A stretch of DNA of 64,000 nucleotides from Cupriavidus consociatus (GTDB lineage Bacteria > Pseudomonadota > Gammaproteobacteria > Burkholderiales > Burkholderiaceae): NCBI RefSeq assembly GCF_017814975.1, contig NZ_JAGIQA010000035.1, forward strand, positions 1 to 64,000. Reading direction: 5' to 3'. The notes under the pieces are model-generated. The model saw nothing but the letters and a program-made list of their open reading frames with translations, did no database searches and was not told the DNA's origin. How positions within the stretch are numbered: position 1 is the first letter of the stretch; every line of letters begins with the position of its first letter. Below, piece by piece: positions 1 through 6,842 of this stretch. The translations under genes and the position numbers were made by a program.

Positions 1-84
1 GAGCTGTTCTACATGGACAAGACCATGATGGTGTTCGGCGACGCCAAGAAGGTGGTCGAGGACATGTTCAAGGCGGTCGACTGA
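1..84 (+). CDS. pntB: NAD(P) transhydrogenase subunit beta, C-terminal fragment
   Basis: Only the last 27 codons and the TGA are in the window; the gene begins upstream. The visible tail (ELFYMDKTMMVFGDAKKVVEDM) matches the conserved end of PntB, where a TMM(L/V)FGDAKK motif closes the NADP-binding domain III. PntAB is an inner-membrane proton-translocating transhydrogenase that makes NADPH from NADH using the proton gradient. Identification rests on this short stretch only. Confidence 0.82.
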   Translation, partial: ELFYMDKTMMVFGDAKKVVEDMFKAVD

Positions 85-138
85 GACTGCCATGCCCGCA
101 GGCGGCCGGGGCTTCCCGGGCGCCTGCGGCGCCGTGCC

Positions 139-166
139 TTGCAAGGCAGCCACGGCGCGCTATACT
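139..166 (+). promoter_or_regulatory. sigma70-like promoter for the receiver-domain gene
   Basis: TTGCAA (139-144) and TATACT (161-166) are separated by 16 bp and lie about 70 bp before the ATG at 238. The -35 box sits in a GCCTTGCAAGGC palindrome. Inferred by consensus match only. Confidence 0.45.
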
Positions 167-237
167 GGCCTGCGAATGCGCACGCCGGCTTGCCGAATGC
201 GCCGAACCCTGCCCGCCGGCCCCGACGCCAACGCATC

Positions 238-1284
238 ATGACCTTCAACCCGCATGACCGGAACCTGTCGGTCTTCCATCACCCGGTCCTGACCGTCCTC
301 GTCGACGACAGCAAATCGTTCATCGACAGCCTGGCGTTCCAGATGGATGCTTCGCGCGCGGTCATCACCTTCACCGACCCGCGTGAAGCGCTGCAATGGA
401 TCCGCGACGCCTATGCCACCCGCTTCCCCGGCTTCCTGCCGGTGCGGGTCACGCATGACGACCTGACCTTCCTGACCGAGCGCCGCACCGTCCAGCTCGA
501 TATCGACCGGATCTACCGCCAGATCCACGATATCAACCGCTTCCTGCAGCCGGGCGTGATCGTGGTGGACTACTCGATGCCGCAGATGGACGGGCTGGAG
601 TTCTGCCAGGCACTGCAGGACCTGCCGTGCAAGACCATCCTGCTGACCGGCACCGCCGACGAAAGCATCGCCGTTCAGGGCTTCAACCACGGGCTGATCG
701 ACCGTTACGTAAAGAAGCACGACAGCAATATGGTGGAGCGGCTGGACCAGGAAATCGAGGCCATGCAGCAGGCGTACTTCGCCACGCTGTCGCGCACGCT
801 GCGCGAGCTACTGACGCGGCATTCATTTTCGTTCCTGTCCGATCCGGCCATGACCGAGCGGGTGCGCCAGCTCACGGCGCGCTACGGCTTTGTCGAGTAT
901 TACCTCTACCCCAACCCGGCCGGCATCCTGCTGTTGACTGCGCAAGGCCACGCCACGCTGATGGTGATCGAGACCCGCGCCGGCCTGATGAGCCAGGTCG
1001 AATCCGCCGAAGCCTACGACGCTCCCGCCGCGCTGATCGAAGGACTGCGCGAGGGCCGCCTGATACCGTTCTTCTGGCCGGGCAACGGCATGTACACGCC
1101 CGCCTGCATCGACTGGGAACAATACTGCCTGCCGGCCGAGCGCTGCGAAGGCAACGAAGAGTTCTTCTACGCCCTGTTCGACCTGCCGCGCCACCTGCTG
1201 CAGGAGCCGGTGGTCAGCCTGCAGGGATTCCTGGCCGATTTTTCCCGCAATCCCGAGGCCCTGACGGGGCGCAAGCGCCCCTGA
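238..1284 (+). CDS. stand-alone response-regulator-like protein
   Basis: 348 residues. The N-terminal half looks like a CheY-type receiver. An acidic pair (D23, D24) ends strand 1 in VLVDDSKSF. D111 in VIVVDYSMPQMDG is the likely phosphoacceptor. ILLTGTAD carries the conserved Thr, and RYVKKHD the conserved Lys. Between strand 2 and the phosphoacceptor there is a longer segment than in CheY (about residues 47-104). The C-terminal about 160 residues show no HTH, GGDEF, EAL or kinase signature that I recognise. A signalling role is inferred from the receiver; output and partner are unknown. No histidine kinase is adjacent. The ATG at 238 was chosen because the receiver fold begins just after it, although the frame is open further upstream. 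Confidence 0.75.
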   Translation: MTFNPHDRNLSVFHHPVLTVLVDDSKSFIDSLAFQMDASRAVITFTDPREALQWIRDAYATRFPGFLPVRVTHDDLTFLTERRTVQLDIDRIYRQIHDINRFLQPGVIVVDYSMPQMDGLEFCQALQDLPCKTILLTGTADESIAVQGFNHGLIDRYVKKHDSNMVERLDQEIEAMQQAYFATLSRTLRELLTRHSFSFLSDPAMTERVRQLTARYGFVEYYLYPNPAGILLLTAQGHATLMVIETRAGLMSQVESAEAYDAPAALIEGLREGRLIPFFWPGNGMYTPACIDWEQYCLPAERCEGNEEFFYALFDLPRHLLQEPVVSLQGFLADFSRNPEALTGRKRP

Positions 1285-1317
1285 CCCCGGCCGGGCCTGC
1301 CGGAATCAGGAAGGCGT

Positions 1318-2571
1318 TCAGTCCGCCTGCGGCGCCCGGTTGGTGCCGCGCACCATGTCGAAACGGAACAGCCGGCATTCAATATTGCCGTTGTAGAGCG
1401 GCGTGCGGCGCGATTCCTTCAGCCGCAGCCGGCGCGGAAAGCCAAGATCGCCGGTAAAGACCCACGCCTGCCAGCCCGCGAAATTCTGCTTGAGCGTCGT
1501 GGCAAAGGCATTGGCGAACTGGTTCGCGGCTGCCTCCTCCACCTCGTCGCGCGGCATTTCTTCCCCCGGCATCCGGCGCTGTCCGCGCACCGCGATGCGT
1601 TCGCCGTACGGCGGGTTCATCAGCAGCAGGCCCGGCTCGTCGTAGGGCGGCTGCACGAAGCGCGCATCGACCTGCTTGGTGCGCGCCTCGCCCGGCAGGC
1701 CGGCGCGCTGCCAGTTGGCCTGCGTGATGGCCAGCATGTCGGTCGAGATGTCCGACCCCACCACCTGCAGTTCATCCGCCGAGGCCAGCATGCGCGCACG
1801 CTGGGCGTCGTCCTTGAGCTTCTGCCACACCTTTCGGTCAACGCCCTTGAGCCATTCGAAGGCAAAGCTGCGGCTGCCGCCCGGGGCAATGTCCAGCGCC
1901 ACCTGGGCGGCCTCGATCAGGAACGTCCCGCTGCCGCACATCGGGTCGTAGAACGGCCGGAAAGTCTGCCCCGGCACCCAGCCCGCCAGGCGCAGGATGC
2001 CGGCGGCCAGGTTTTCCTTGAGCGGCGCCTCGCCCTTCTCGGTGCGCCAGCCGCGCTTGAACAGGGGCTCGCCGGTGGTGTCCAGGTACAGCGTGCAGTC
2101 GCGCTCGGTCAGGTGAGCATAGACGCGCACATCGGGGCTGACAGTATCGACACTCGGGCGCGCGCCCAGGCGCTCGCGCATGGCATCGCAAACCCCGTCC
2201 TTGACCCGCAGCGCGGTGAAATTCAGGCTGCGCAGCGGCGACTTGTGCGCGGTGATATCGACGCGCAGCGACTCGTCCGGCGAGAACCATTGCTCCCAGC
2301 GCACGCCGCGCGCCAGGTTATAGATGTCGTCCTCGTGCCGGTAGCCGCGCGCGGCCACGCGCAGCAGCACGCGGCTGGCGATGCGCGAATGCAGGTTGAC
2401 CGCATAGGCGGCGGCCATCTCGCCGGCGAAGTTGACCCCGCCCGGCACCTCCTGGTGCACCGTGAACGGCGCCAGCGCGGCCATGCCCGGCCGGGCGGCG
2501 ATCTCGCGCAGTTCTTCGGCGAGTGCGCTCTCCAGGCCGCGCGGGCAAGGGGCAAAGAAGGCTTGGGTCAT
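1318..2571 (-). CDS. THUMP-domain class I rRNA/DNA N-methyltransferase (RlmL N-terminal-half type)
   Basis: 417 residues. An N-terminal THUMP-like RNA-binding region is followed by a Rossmann methyltransferase domain with the SAM motif DPMCGSGT (about residues 209-217) and the catalytic NPPYGER motif (about 319-325) typical of N2-guanine/N6-adenine methylases. It corresponds to the YcbY/RlmL N-terminal half, which methylates G2445 of 23S rRNA in E. coli; the fused RlmK half found there is absent. It is the last gene of a minus-strand run, 64 bp after the DsbA-fold isomerase gene. The family is clear; the exact rRNA target is inferred. Confidence 0.85.
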   Translation of the reverse strand: MTQAFFAPCPRGLESALAEELREIAARPGMAALAPFTVHQEVPGGVNFAGEMAAAYAVNLHSRIASRVLLRVAARGYRHEDDIYNLARGVRWEQWFSPDESLRVDITAHKSPLRSLNFTALRVKDGVCDAMRERLGARPSVDTVSPDVRVYAHLTERDCTLYLDTTGEPLFKRGWRTEKGEAPLKENLAAGILRLAGWVPGQTFRPFYDPMCGSGTFLIEAAQVALDIAPGGSRSFAFEWLKGVDRKVWQKLKDDAQRARMLASADELQVVGSDISTDMLAITQANWQRAGLPGEARTKQVDARFVQPPYDEPGLLLMNPPYGERIAVRGQRRMPGEEMPRDEVEEAAANQFANAFATTLKQNFAGWQAWVFTGDLGFPRRLRLKESRRTPLYNGNIECRLFRFDMVRGTNRAPQAD

Positions 2572-2635
2572 GGGTCAGGTTTCCTGCAAACAAAAACGTC
2601 CGCCGTAGCGGACGGGAGGTATCCGATAGCTTAGT

Positions 2636-3241
2636 TCAAGCGGCGGCGAGCGCGCGGTCGAGGAATTCGAGCCGGTCCTGGCCCCAGAAGGACTGGCCGT
2701 CAAACACATACCACGGCGCGCCGAACACGCCTGCGGAGATCGCATCCTGCGTGTTCTGCGCGTAGGCCGCCTGTACCGACTGGGCCTCGCTGGCCTTGAG
2801 CAGGCCATCGCCATCCAGGCCGGCATCGCCGGCAATCTGGGCGAGCGTGGCCACATCGGCGATATTGCGCTGCTGCGCCCACACCGCCGCGCCGATCGCG
2901 CCGGTCAGCTGCATCGCGCGCGCGGTGCCGTGCGCCAGCTGCGCCGCGATGATCAGCTTGCTGGCCGCGTCGCCGGAGACCGGGAAGTAGGTTGGCTCCA
3001 GGTCCAGCGGCAGGTTCAGGAACGCGCTCCAGCGCTTGAGCTCGACCAGGCGGTAAGCCTGTCGCTGCGGCGGGCGCTGCGCCAGCGGCAGTCCGCCGGA
3101 GACGGAGAATACCTTGCCCATGTCGCACGGCTTCAGGTTCACCTGCACGTCGTGGCGCTGGGCCATGGCGGTGAAGCGGGCATGGCCCAGGTAGACGAAC
3201 GGCGACTGCGGCGTCAGGTAGTAGTCAACCAGCTTGCTCAT
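2636..3241 (-). CDS. 2-hydroxychromene-2-carboxylate isomerase family protein (DsbA-like fold)
   Basis: 201 residues with the thioredoxin-fold plus helical-insert pattern of the HCCA isomerase / kappa-GST family. Near the N-terminus is YYLTPQSPFVYLGH with the Ser-Pro active-site position. Near the C-terminus is GVFGAPWYVFDGQSFWGQDRL, the cis-Pro loop and terminal helix of the family. The family isomerises ring-cleavage products in naphthalene degradation using glutathione. No aromatic pathway genes are adjacent, so the substrate is not inferable. It lies 34 bp downstream of the hemJ-like gene and is probably co-transcribed. Confidence 0.82.
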   Translation of the reverse strand: MSKLVDYYLTPQSPFVYLGHARFTAMAQRHDVQVNLKPCDMGKVFSVSGGLPLAQRPPQRQAYRLVELKRWSAFLNLPLDLEPTYFPVSGDAASKLIIAAQLAHGTARAMQLTGAIGAAVWAQQRNIADVATLAQIAGDAGLDGDGLLKASEAQSVQAAYAQNTQDAISAGVFGAPWYVFDGQSFWGQDRLEFLDRALAAA

Positions 3242-3275
3242 CTCGATCTCGCAATTTGTGGAACGGGCGCCCGGC

Positions 3276-3698
3276 TCAGAACGGCTTGACGACCACCAGG
3301 ATCACCACCGCCAGCAGCACCAGCACCGGCAGTTCGTTGAACCAGCGATAAAACTTGTGCGAGCGCGTATTGCGCCCGCCTTCGAACTTGCGCAGCAGCA
3401 CCCCGCAGCCGTGGTGGTAGCCGATCAGCACCAGCACCAGCGCCAGCTTGGCATGCATCCAGCCCTGCCCCGCGCCGCGGCCGATGCCGTAGCCCAAGTA
3501 CAGCCACAGTCCGAATACCACCGCCGGCACCGCCAGCATGGTCATGAAGCGGAACAGCTTGCGCGCCATCAGCAGCAGCCGCTCGGTGCTGGCGGCGTCG
3601 GTCTCCATCGCCAGGTTGACGAAGATGCGCGGCAGGTAGAACAGGCCGGCGAACCACGAAACGACGAAGACGATATGCAGCGCTTTGACCCAGAGCAT
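3276..3698 (-). CDS. HemJ/CopD-family membrane protein
   Basis: 140 residues with about four transmembrane segments (near residues 5-25, 50-70, 82-98 and 120-139). It starts MLWVKALHIVFVVSWFAGLFYLPRIFV, with His8 in helix 1, and has GWMHAKLALVL with the His and Lys of the HemJ signature. HemJ is the protoporphyrinogen IX oxidase used by many proteobacteria that lack HemG and HemY. CopD-domain copper proteins share the fold, so the older annotation would be a CopD family protein. It sits 50 bp after proA in the minus-strand series. Confidence 0.75.
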   Translation of the reverse strand: MLWVKALHIVFVVSWFAGLFYLPRIFVNLAMETDAASTERLLLMARKLFRFMTMLAVPAVVFGLWLYLGYGIGRGAGQGWMHAKLALVLVLIGYHHGCGVLLRKFEGGRNTRSHKFYRWFNELPVLVLLAVVILVVVKPF

Positions 3699-3748
3699 CG
3701 GCGGACAGACGTTGGCTTGCGGTTGTTATTGTTGTTGGCGGGCCGGTG

Positions 3749-5029
3749 TCAGGTCCGGATCTCGCCGTGCCCGAAGACCACGTACTTGAGCGAGGTCAGC
3801 CCTTCCAGCCCGACCGGGCCGCGCGCGTGCAGCTTGTCGTTGGAAATGCCGATCTCCGCGCCCAGGCCGTATTCGAAGCCGTCGGCGAAGCGGGTCGAGG
3901 CGTTGATCATCACGCTGGCCGAATCGACCTCGCGGATAAAGCGCATGCCCGCCGAATAGTCCTCGGTGATGATCGAATCGGTATGGTGCGAGCCGTATTC
4001 ATTGATGTGCGCGATGGCGTCATCCAGCCCGGCGACGGTCTTGATGGCGAGGATCGGGGCCAGATATTCCAGGCGCCAGTCTTCCTCGGCGGCATCGACC
4101 AGCCCGCTGAAACCGGCGGCCTCCAGCATGGCGCGGGTTGCCGGGCAGACGCGCAGTTCCACGCCCTTCTCCTGGTAGATGCGGCACAGCGGCGGCAGCG
4201 CGGCGGCGGCGATGTCCCGCGACACCAGCAGCGTTTCCATGGTGTTGCACGGCGCGTAGCGCTGGGTCTTGGCGTTGTCGCAGACGCGCACAGCCTTGTC
4301 CAGGTCGGCGGCGGCATCGATGTAGACGTGGCAGATGCCGTCCAGGTGCTTGATCATCGGCACGCGCGCTTCTTCCATCAGGCGCGCGATCAGGCTCTTG
4401 CCGCCGCGCGGCACGATCACGTCGACGAATTCGGTCATGGTGATCAGGCGGCCGACCGCGGCGCGGTCGGTGGTCTCGACCACCTGCACGGCCTCTGGCG
4501 GCAGGCCGGCGGCGGCCAGGCCCTCGGCCACCAGCGCAGCCAGCGCGGTGTTGGATTCAATCGCTTCAGACCCACCTCGCAGGATGGTGGCGTTGCCCGA
4601 CTTCAGGCACAGCGCCGCGGCATCGATGGTCACGTTGGGGCGCGACTCATAGATGATGCCGATCACGCCCAGCGGCACGCGCATCTGGCCGACCTGGATG
4701 CCGGTCGGGCGGAACTTCATGTTCGAGATCTCGCCGATCGGATCGGCCAGCGCGGCGATCTGCTCCAGGCCGGCGGCCATGGTGGCGATGGCCTTGTCCG
4801 ACAGCGTCAGGCGGTCAACGAAGGCGGCGTCCTGGCCGTTGGCGCGGGCACGCTCCACGTCGCGCGCGTTGACGGCCTTGAGCTTCTCGGCATCGCGGCG
4901 GATGGCGGCGGCAATGGTCAGCAGCGCCTGGTTCTTGTCCGCCGTGGAGGCACGCGCCATCGCGCGCGACGCCGCGCGGGCCTGGCGGCCGACGCGGTCC
5001 ATGTATTGGTTGAGGTCGAGCTCGTTCAT
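3749..5029 (-). CDS. proA: gamma-glutamyl phosphate reductase
   Basis: 426 residues, the usual ProA length. The catalytic Cys lies at about residue 261 in RYAPCNTMETLLV. The enzyme reduces glutamate-5-phosphate to the semialdehyde with NADPH, the second step of proline synthesis. The ATG at 5029 (MNELDLNQYMDRVGRQAR) gives the standard N-terminus; the longer open frame upstream simply reads through the palindromic element between proA and holA. No proB is in the window. Confidence 0.97.
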   Translation of the reverse strand: MNELDLNQYMDRVGRQARAASRAMARASTADKNQALLTIAAAIRRDAEKLKAVNARDVERARANGQDAAFVDRLTLSDKAIATMAAGLEQIAALADPIGEISNMKFRPTGIQVGQMRVPLGVIGIIYESRPNVTIDAAALCLKSGNATILRGGSEAIESNTALAALVAEGLAAAGLPPEAVQVVETTDRAAVGRLITMTEFVDVIVPRGGKSLIARLMEEARVPMIKHLDGICHVYIDAAADLDKAVRVCDNAKTQRYAPCNTMETLLVSRDIAAAALPPLCRIYQEKGVELRVCPATRAMLEAAGFSGLVDAAEEDWRLEYLAPILAIKTVAGLDDAIAHINEYGSHHTDSIITEDYSAGMRFIREVDSASVMINASTRFADGFEYGLGAEIGISNDKLHARGPVGLEGLTSLKYVVFGHGEIRT

Positions 5030-5068
5030 GTCAGTGGCCGGGGGAAGGCCGTCAGTGTGTGTGTTCCT

Positions 5069-5186
5069 CCCCTCTCCCGCGCGCGGGAGAGGGGTTGGGG
5101 GAGAGGGCTGGAGCATCTCGTGGCGATATCGCCCGACCCACCGCCTGCCCTCTCCCCCGGCCCCTCTCCCGCAAGCGGGAGAGGGG
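5069..5186. repeat. REPIN-type composite palindromic element
   Basis: Two near-perfect palindromes lie in mirrored arrangement. CCCCTCTCCCGC-GC-GCGGGAGAGGGG spans 5069-5094, and CCCCTCTCCCGC-AA-GCGGGAGAGGGG spans 5161-5186. Inside them, GGGGGAGAGGGC (5097-5108) is the exact reverse complement of GCCCTCTCCCCC (5147-5158), so the whole 118 bp can fold as one long structure around a 38-nt core. This is the architecture of REP doublets (REPINs/BIMEs), which spread by REP-associated transposases acting in trans. It lies between holA and proA. I see no other copy in this window. Confidence 0.85.
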
Positions 5187-5209
5187 AGCAAACCTTGGGG
5201 AAAGGAGCT

Positions 5210-6268
5210 TCAGCGCGCAACCAACAGCGCCAGCTGCTGCAAGCCATCCCACGGCTCCGCCGGCAATGGCGCGCTGCCCGGTGGGGGCAGGTCCTGCAGG
5301 CCCTTGACCTGGCGGTCCAGCCGCGCCGCCAGCGCCAGCGCCGCTTCCAGCCGTGGCAGCTGCAGCCGTTGCGCGGCCTGCGGCACCAGCCGCTCGCGCG
5401 GGCCCCACACGCGCAGTTCGCGCATCAGCACGCCCGCCGGCTTGCCGGCCGCAAGGCCTTGCCGGACCTTGGATAATACGCGAATTTCCTCGGTCAGCGC
5501 CCACAGCACCAGCACCGTGGCCTCGCCCTCGCCGCGCAGCCCTTCGAGCATGCGCACCAGGCGCGGCACGTCGCCCGACAGCATCGCCTCGGACAGCTTG
5601 AAAACGTCATAGCGGGCCACGTTCAGCACCGCGTCGTGAACCTGGTCGAAGCTCAGTTCGCCCGGCGGGTACAGCAAACCCAGCTTCTGGATTTCCTGGT
5701 GCGCCGCCAGCAGGTTGCCCTCGACCTTGTCGGCGACAAACTGCAGCGCGCGCCGGCCAGGCTCGCCACCCTCGACGCGCTGCTGCTGCAGCGCCAGCCG
5801 CTCGCCGACCCAGGCCGGCAGCCGGGTGCGGTCCACCGTGTCGACCTTGATCGACACGCCGGCGCCTTCCAGCGCCTGGAACCACGCCGACTTGGAAGTG
5901 GCGAAATCCAGCCGCGGCAGCGTCACCAGCAGCAGCACGTCCGGAGACGGTTGCGCCGCCACCGCGCGCAGCGCCTCGCCGCCGTCCTTGCCAGGCTTGC
6001 CCGAAGGGATGCGCAGCTCGACGATCTTGCGGTCGCCGAACAGCGACATCGACTGCTGCGCCTCGACCAGTTGGCCCCAGTGGAAGCCGCGCTCGGCCAC
6101 CAGCACCTCGCGCTCGGAGAACCCCGCTTCGCGCGCCGCGGCGCGCAGGCGGTCCACCGCCTCCAGCACCAGCAGGTGCTCGTCGCCGTGCACCACGTAC
6201 AGCGGCGCCAGGCCCTTGGCCTTCGCCTGCTTCAGGTGCGCGTCGAGCCCGTCGAGCTTGAGTTGCAT
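5210..6268 (-). CDS. holA: DNA polymerase III subunit delta
   Basis: 352 residues, normal HolA length. The protein starts MQLKLDGLDAHLKQAKAKGLAPLYVVHGDE, the usual delta N-terminus, and contains the LFGDRKIVELRIP segment that contacts the beta clamp. The delta subunit opens the sliding clamp within the clamp-loader complex. It is preceded by lptE with an 18-bp gap, the conserved leuS-lptE-holA order of proteobacteria. Confidence 0.96.
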   Translation of the reverse strand: MQLKLDGLDAHLKQAKAKGLAPLYVVHGDEHLLVLEAVDRLRAAAREAGFSEREVLVAERGFHWGQLVEAQQSMSLFGDRKIVELRIPSGKPGKDGGEALRAVAAQPSPDVLLLVTLPRLDFATSKSAWFQALEGAGVSIKVDTVDRTRLPAWVGERLALQQQRVEGGEPGRRALQFVADKVEGNLLAAHQEIQKLGLLYPPGELSFDQVHDAVLNVARYDVFKLSEAMLSGDVPRLVRMLEGLRGEGEATVLVLWALTEEIRVLSKVRQGLAAGKPAGVLMRELRVWGPRERLVPQAAQRLQLPRLEAALALAARLDRQVKGLQDLPPPGSAPLPAEPWDGLQQLALLVAR

Positions 6269-6286
6269 GCCGTAACTCTGCCCCGC

Positions 6287-6802
6287 TCAGATGGCCTTGA
6301 CCGCGGCCAGCCGGCGCATCAGCTGCTGCACGATATCGCGCTGCATATCGCGGTACAGCTGCTGCTCTTCATAGTCCTTGGCCAGCGTGTTGGCTTCGTT
6401 GTAGGTCAGGTCGCGCGTCAGCACCAGCTGCGATGGCGCGATCAGTTCCTTGCCGGCGGCATCGCGCAGGCGGAAGGTGAAGCGCTGCGTCAGGCGGTAT
6501 TCGCGCACCACGCCCTCGGTCGTGATCGACAGGATGGACTTGGTGCGGGTGTCCTGCAGCACGTCCAGCAGCGCATCGGCCTCTTTCTGGTCGGCCACCA
6601 CCTGGGTGTCGGAGCCGCCGCGGATCGCGCGGCGCAGGTCCGCGCCCATCAGCGAGTTGGGCGGAATCCCGATATAGAGCCGCTTGAACGCGAAGTCCGA
6701 ATTGCCGCGCAGATGGAAGCCGCAGCCGGCCAGCAGGCCCGTTGCCGGCACCGCCAGCATCGCCGCGAGCACCTTGCGGCGGCCCATGTTCAGTCGCTTC
6801 AT
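6287..6802 (-). CDS. lptE: LPS-assembly lipoprotein LptE
   Basis: 171 residues. A lipoprotein signal ends in GLLAGC with the lipidated Cys at position 27, followed by GFHLRGN, the characteristic start of mature LptE (RlpB). LptE plugs the LptD barrel and helps insert LPS into the outer membrane. It lies between leuS and holA, as in most beta- and gammaproteobacteria, 40 bp downstream of leuS. Confidence 0.94.
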   Translation of the reverse strand: MKRLNMGRRKVLAAMLAVPATGLLAGCGFHLRGNSDFAFKRLYIGIPPNSLMGADLRRAIRGGSDTQVVADQKEADALLDVLQDTRTKSILSITTEGVVREYRLTQRFTFRLRDAAGKELIAPSQLVLTRDLTYNEANTLAKDYEEQQLYRDMQRDIVQQLMRRLAAVKAI

Positions 6803-6842
6803 TCTTGGCGATTCCTCAGTCAGGTTCCGGGCCGCTGACCCG

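Noticed and set aside
5069..5186. Terminator between holA and proA
   Set aside because: The hairpins lack a T run on either side and have the mirrored REP layout.
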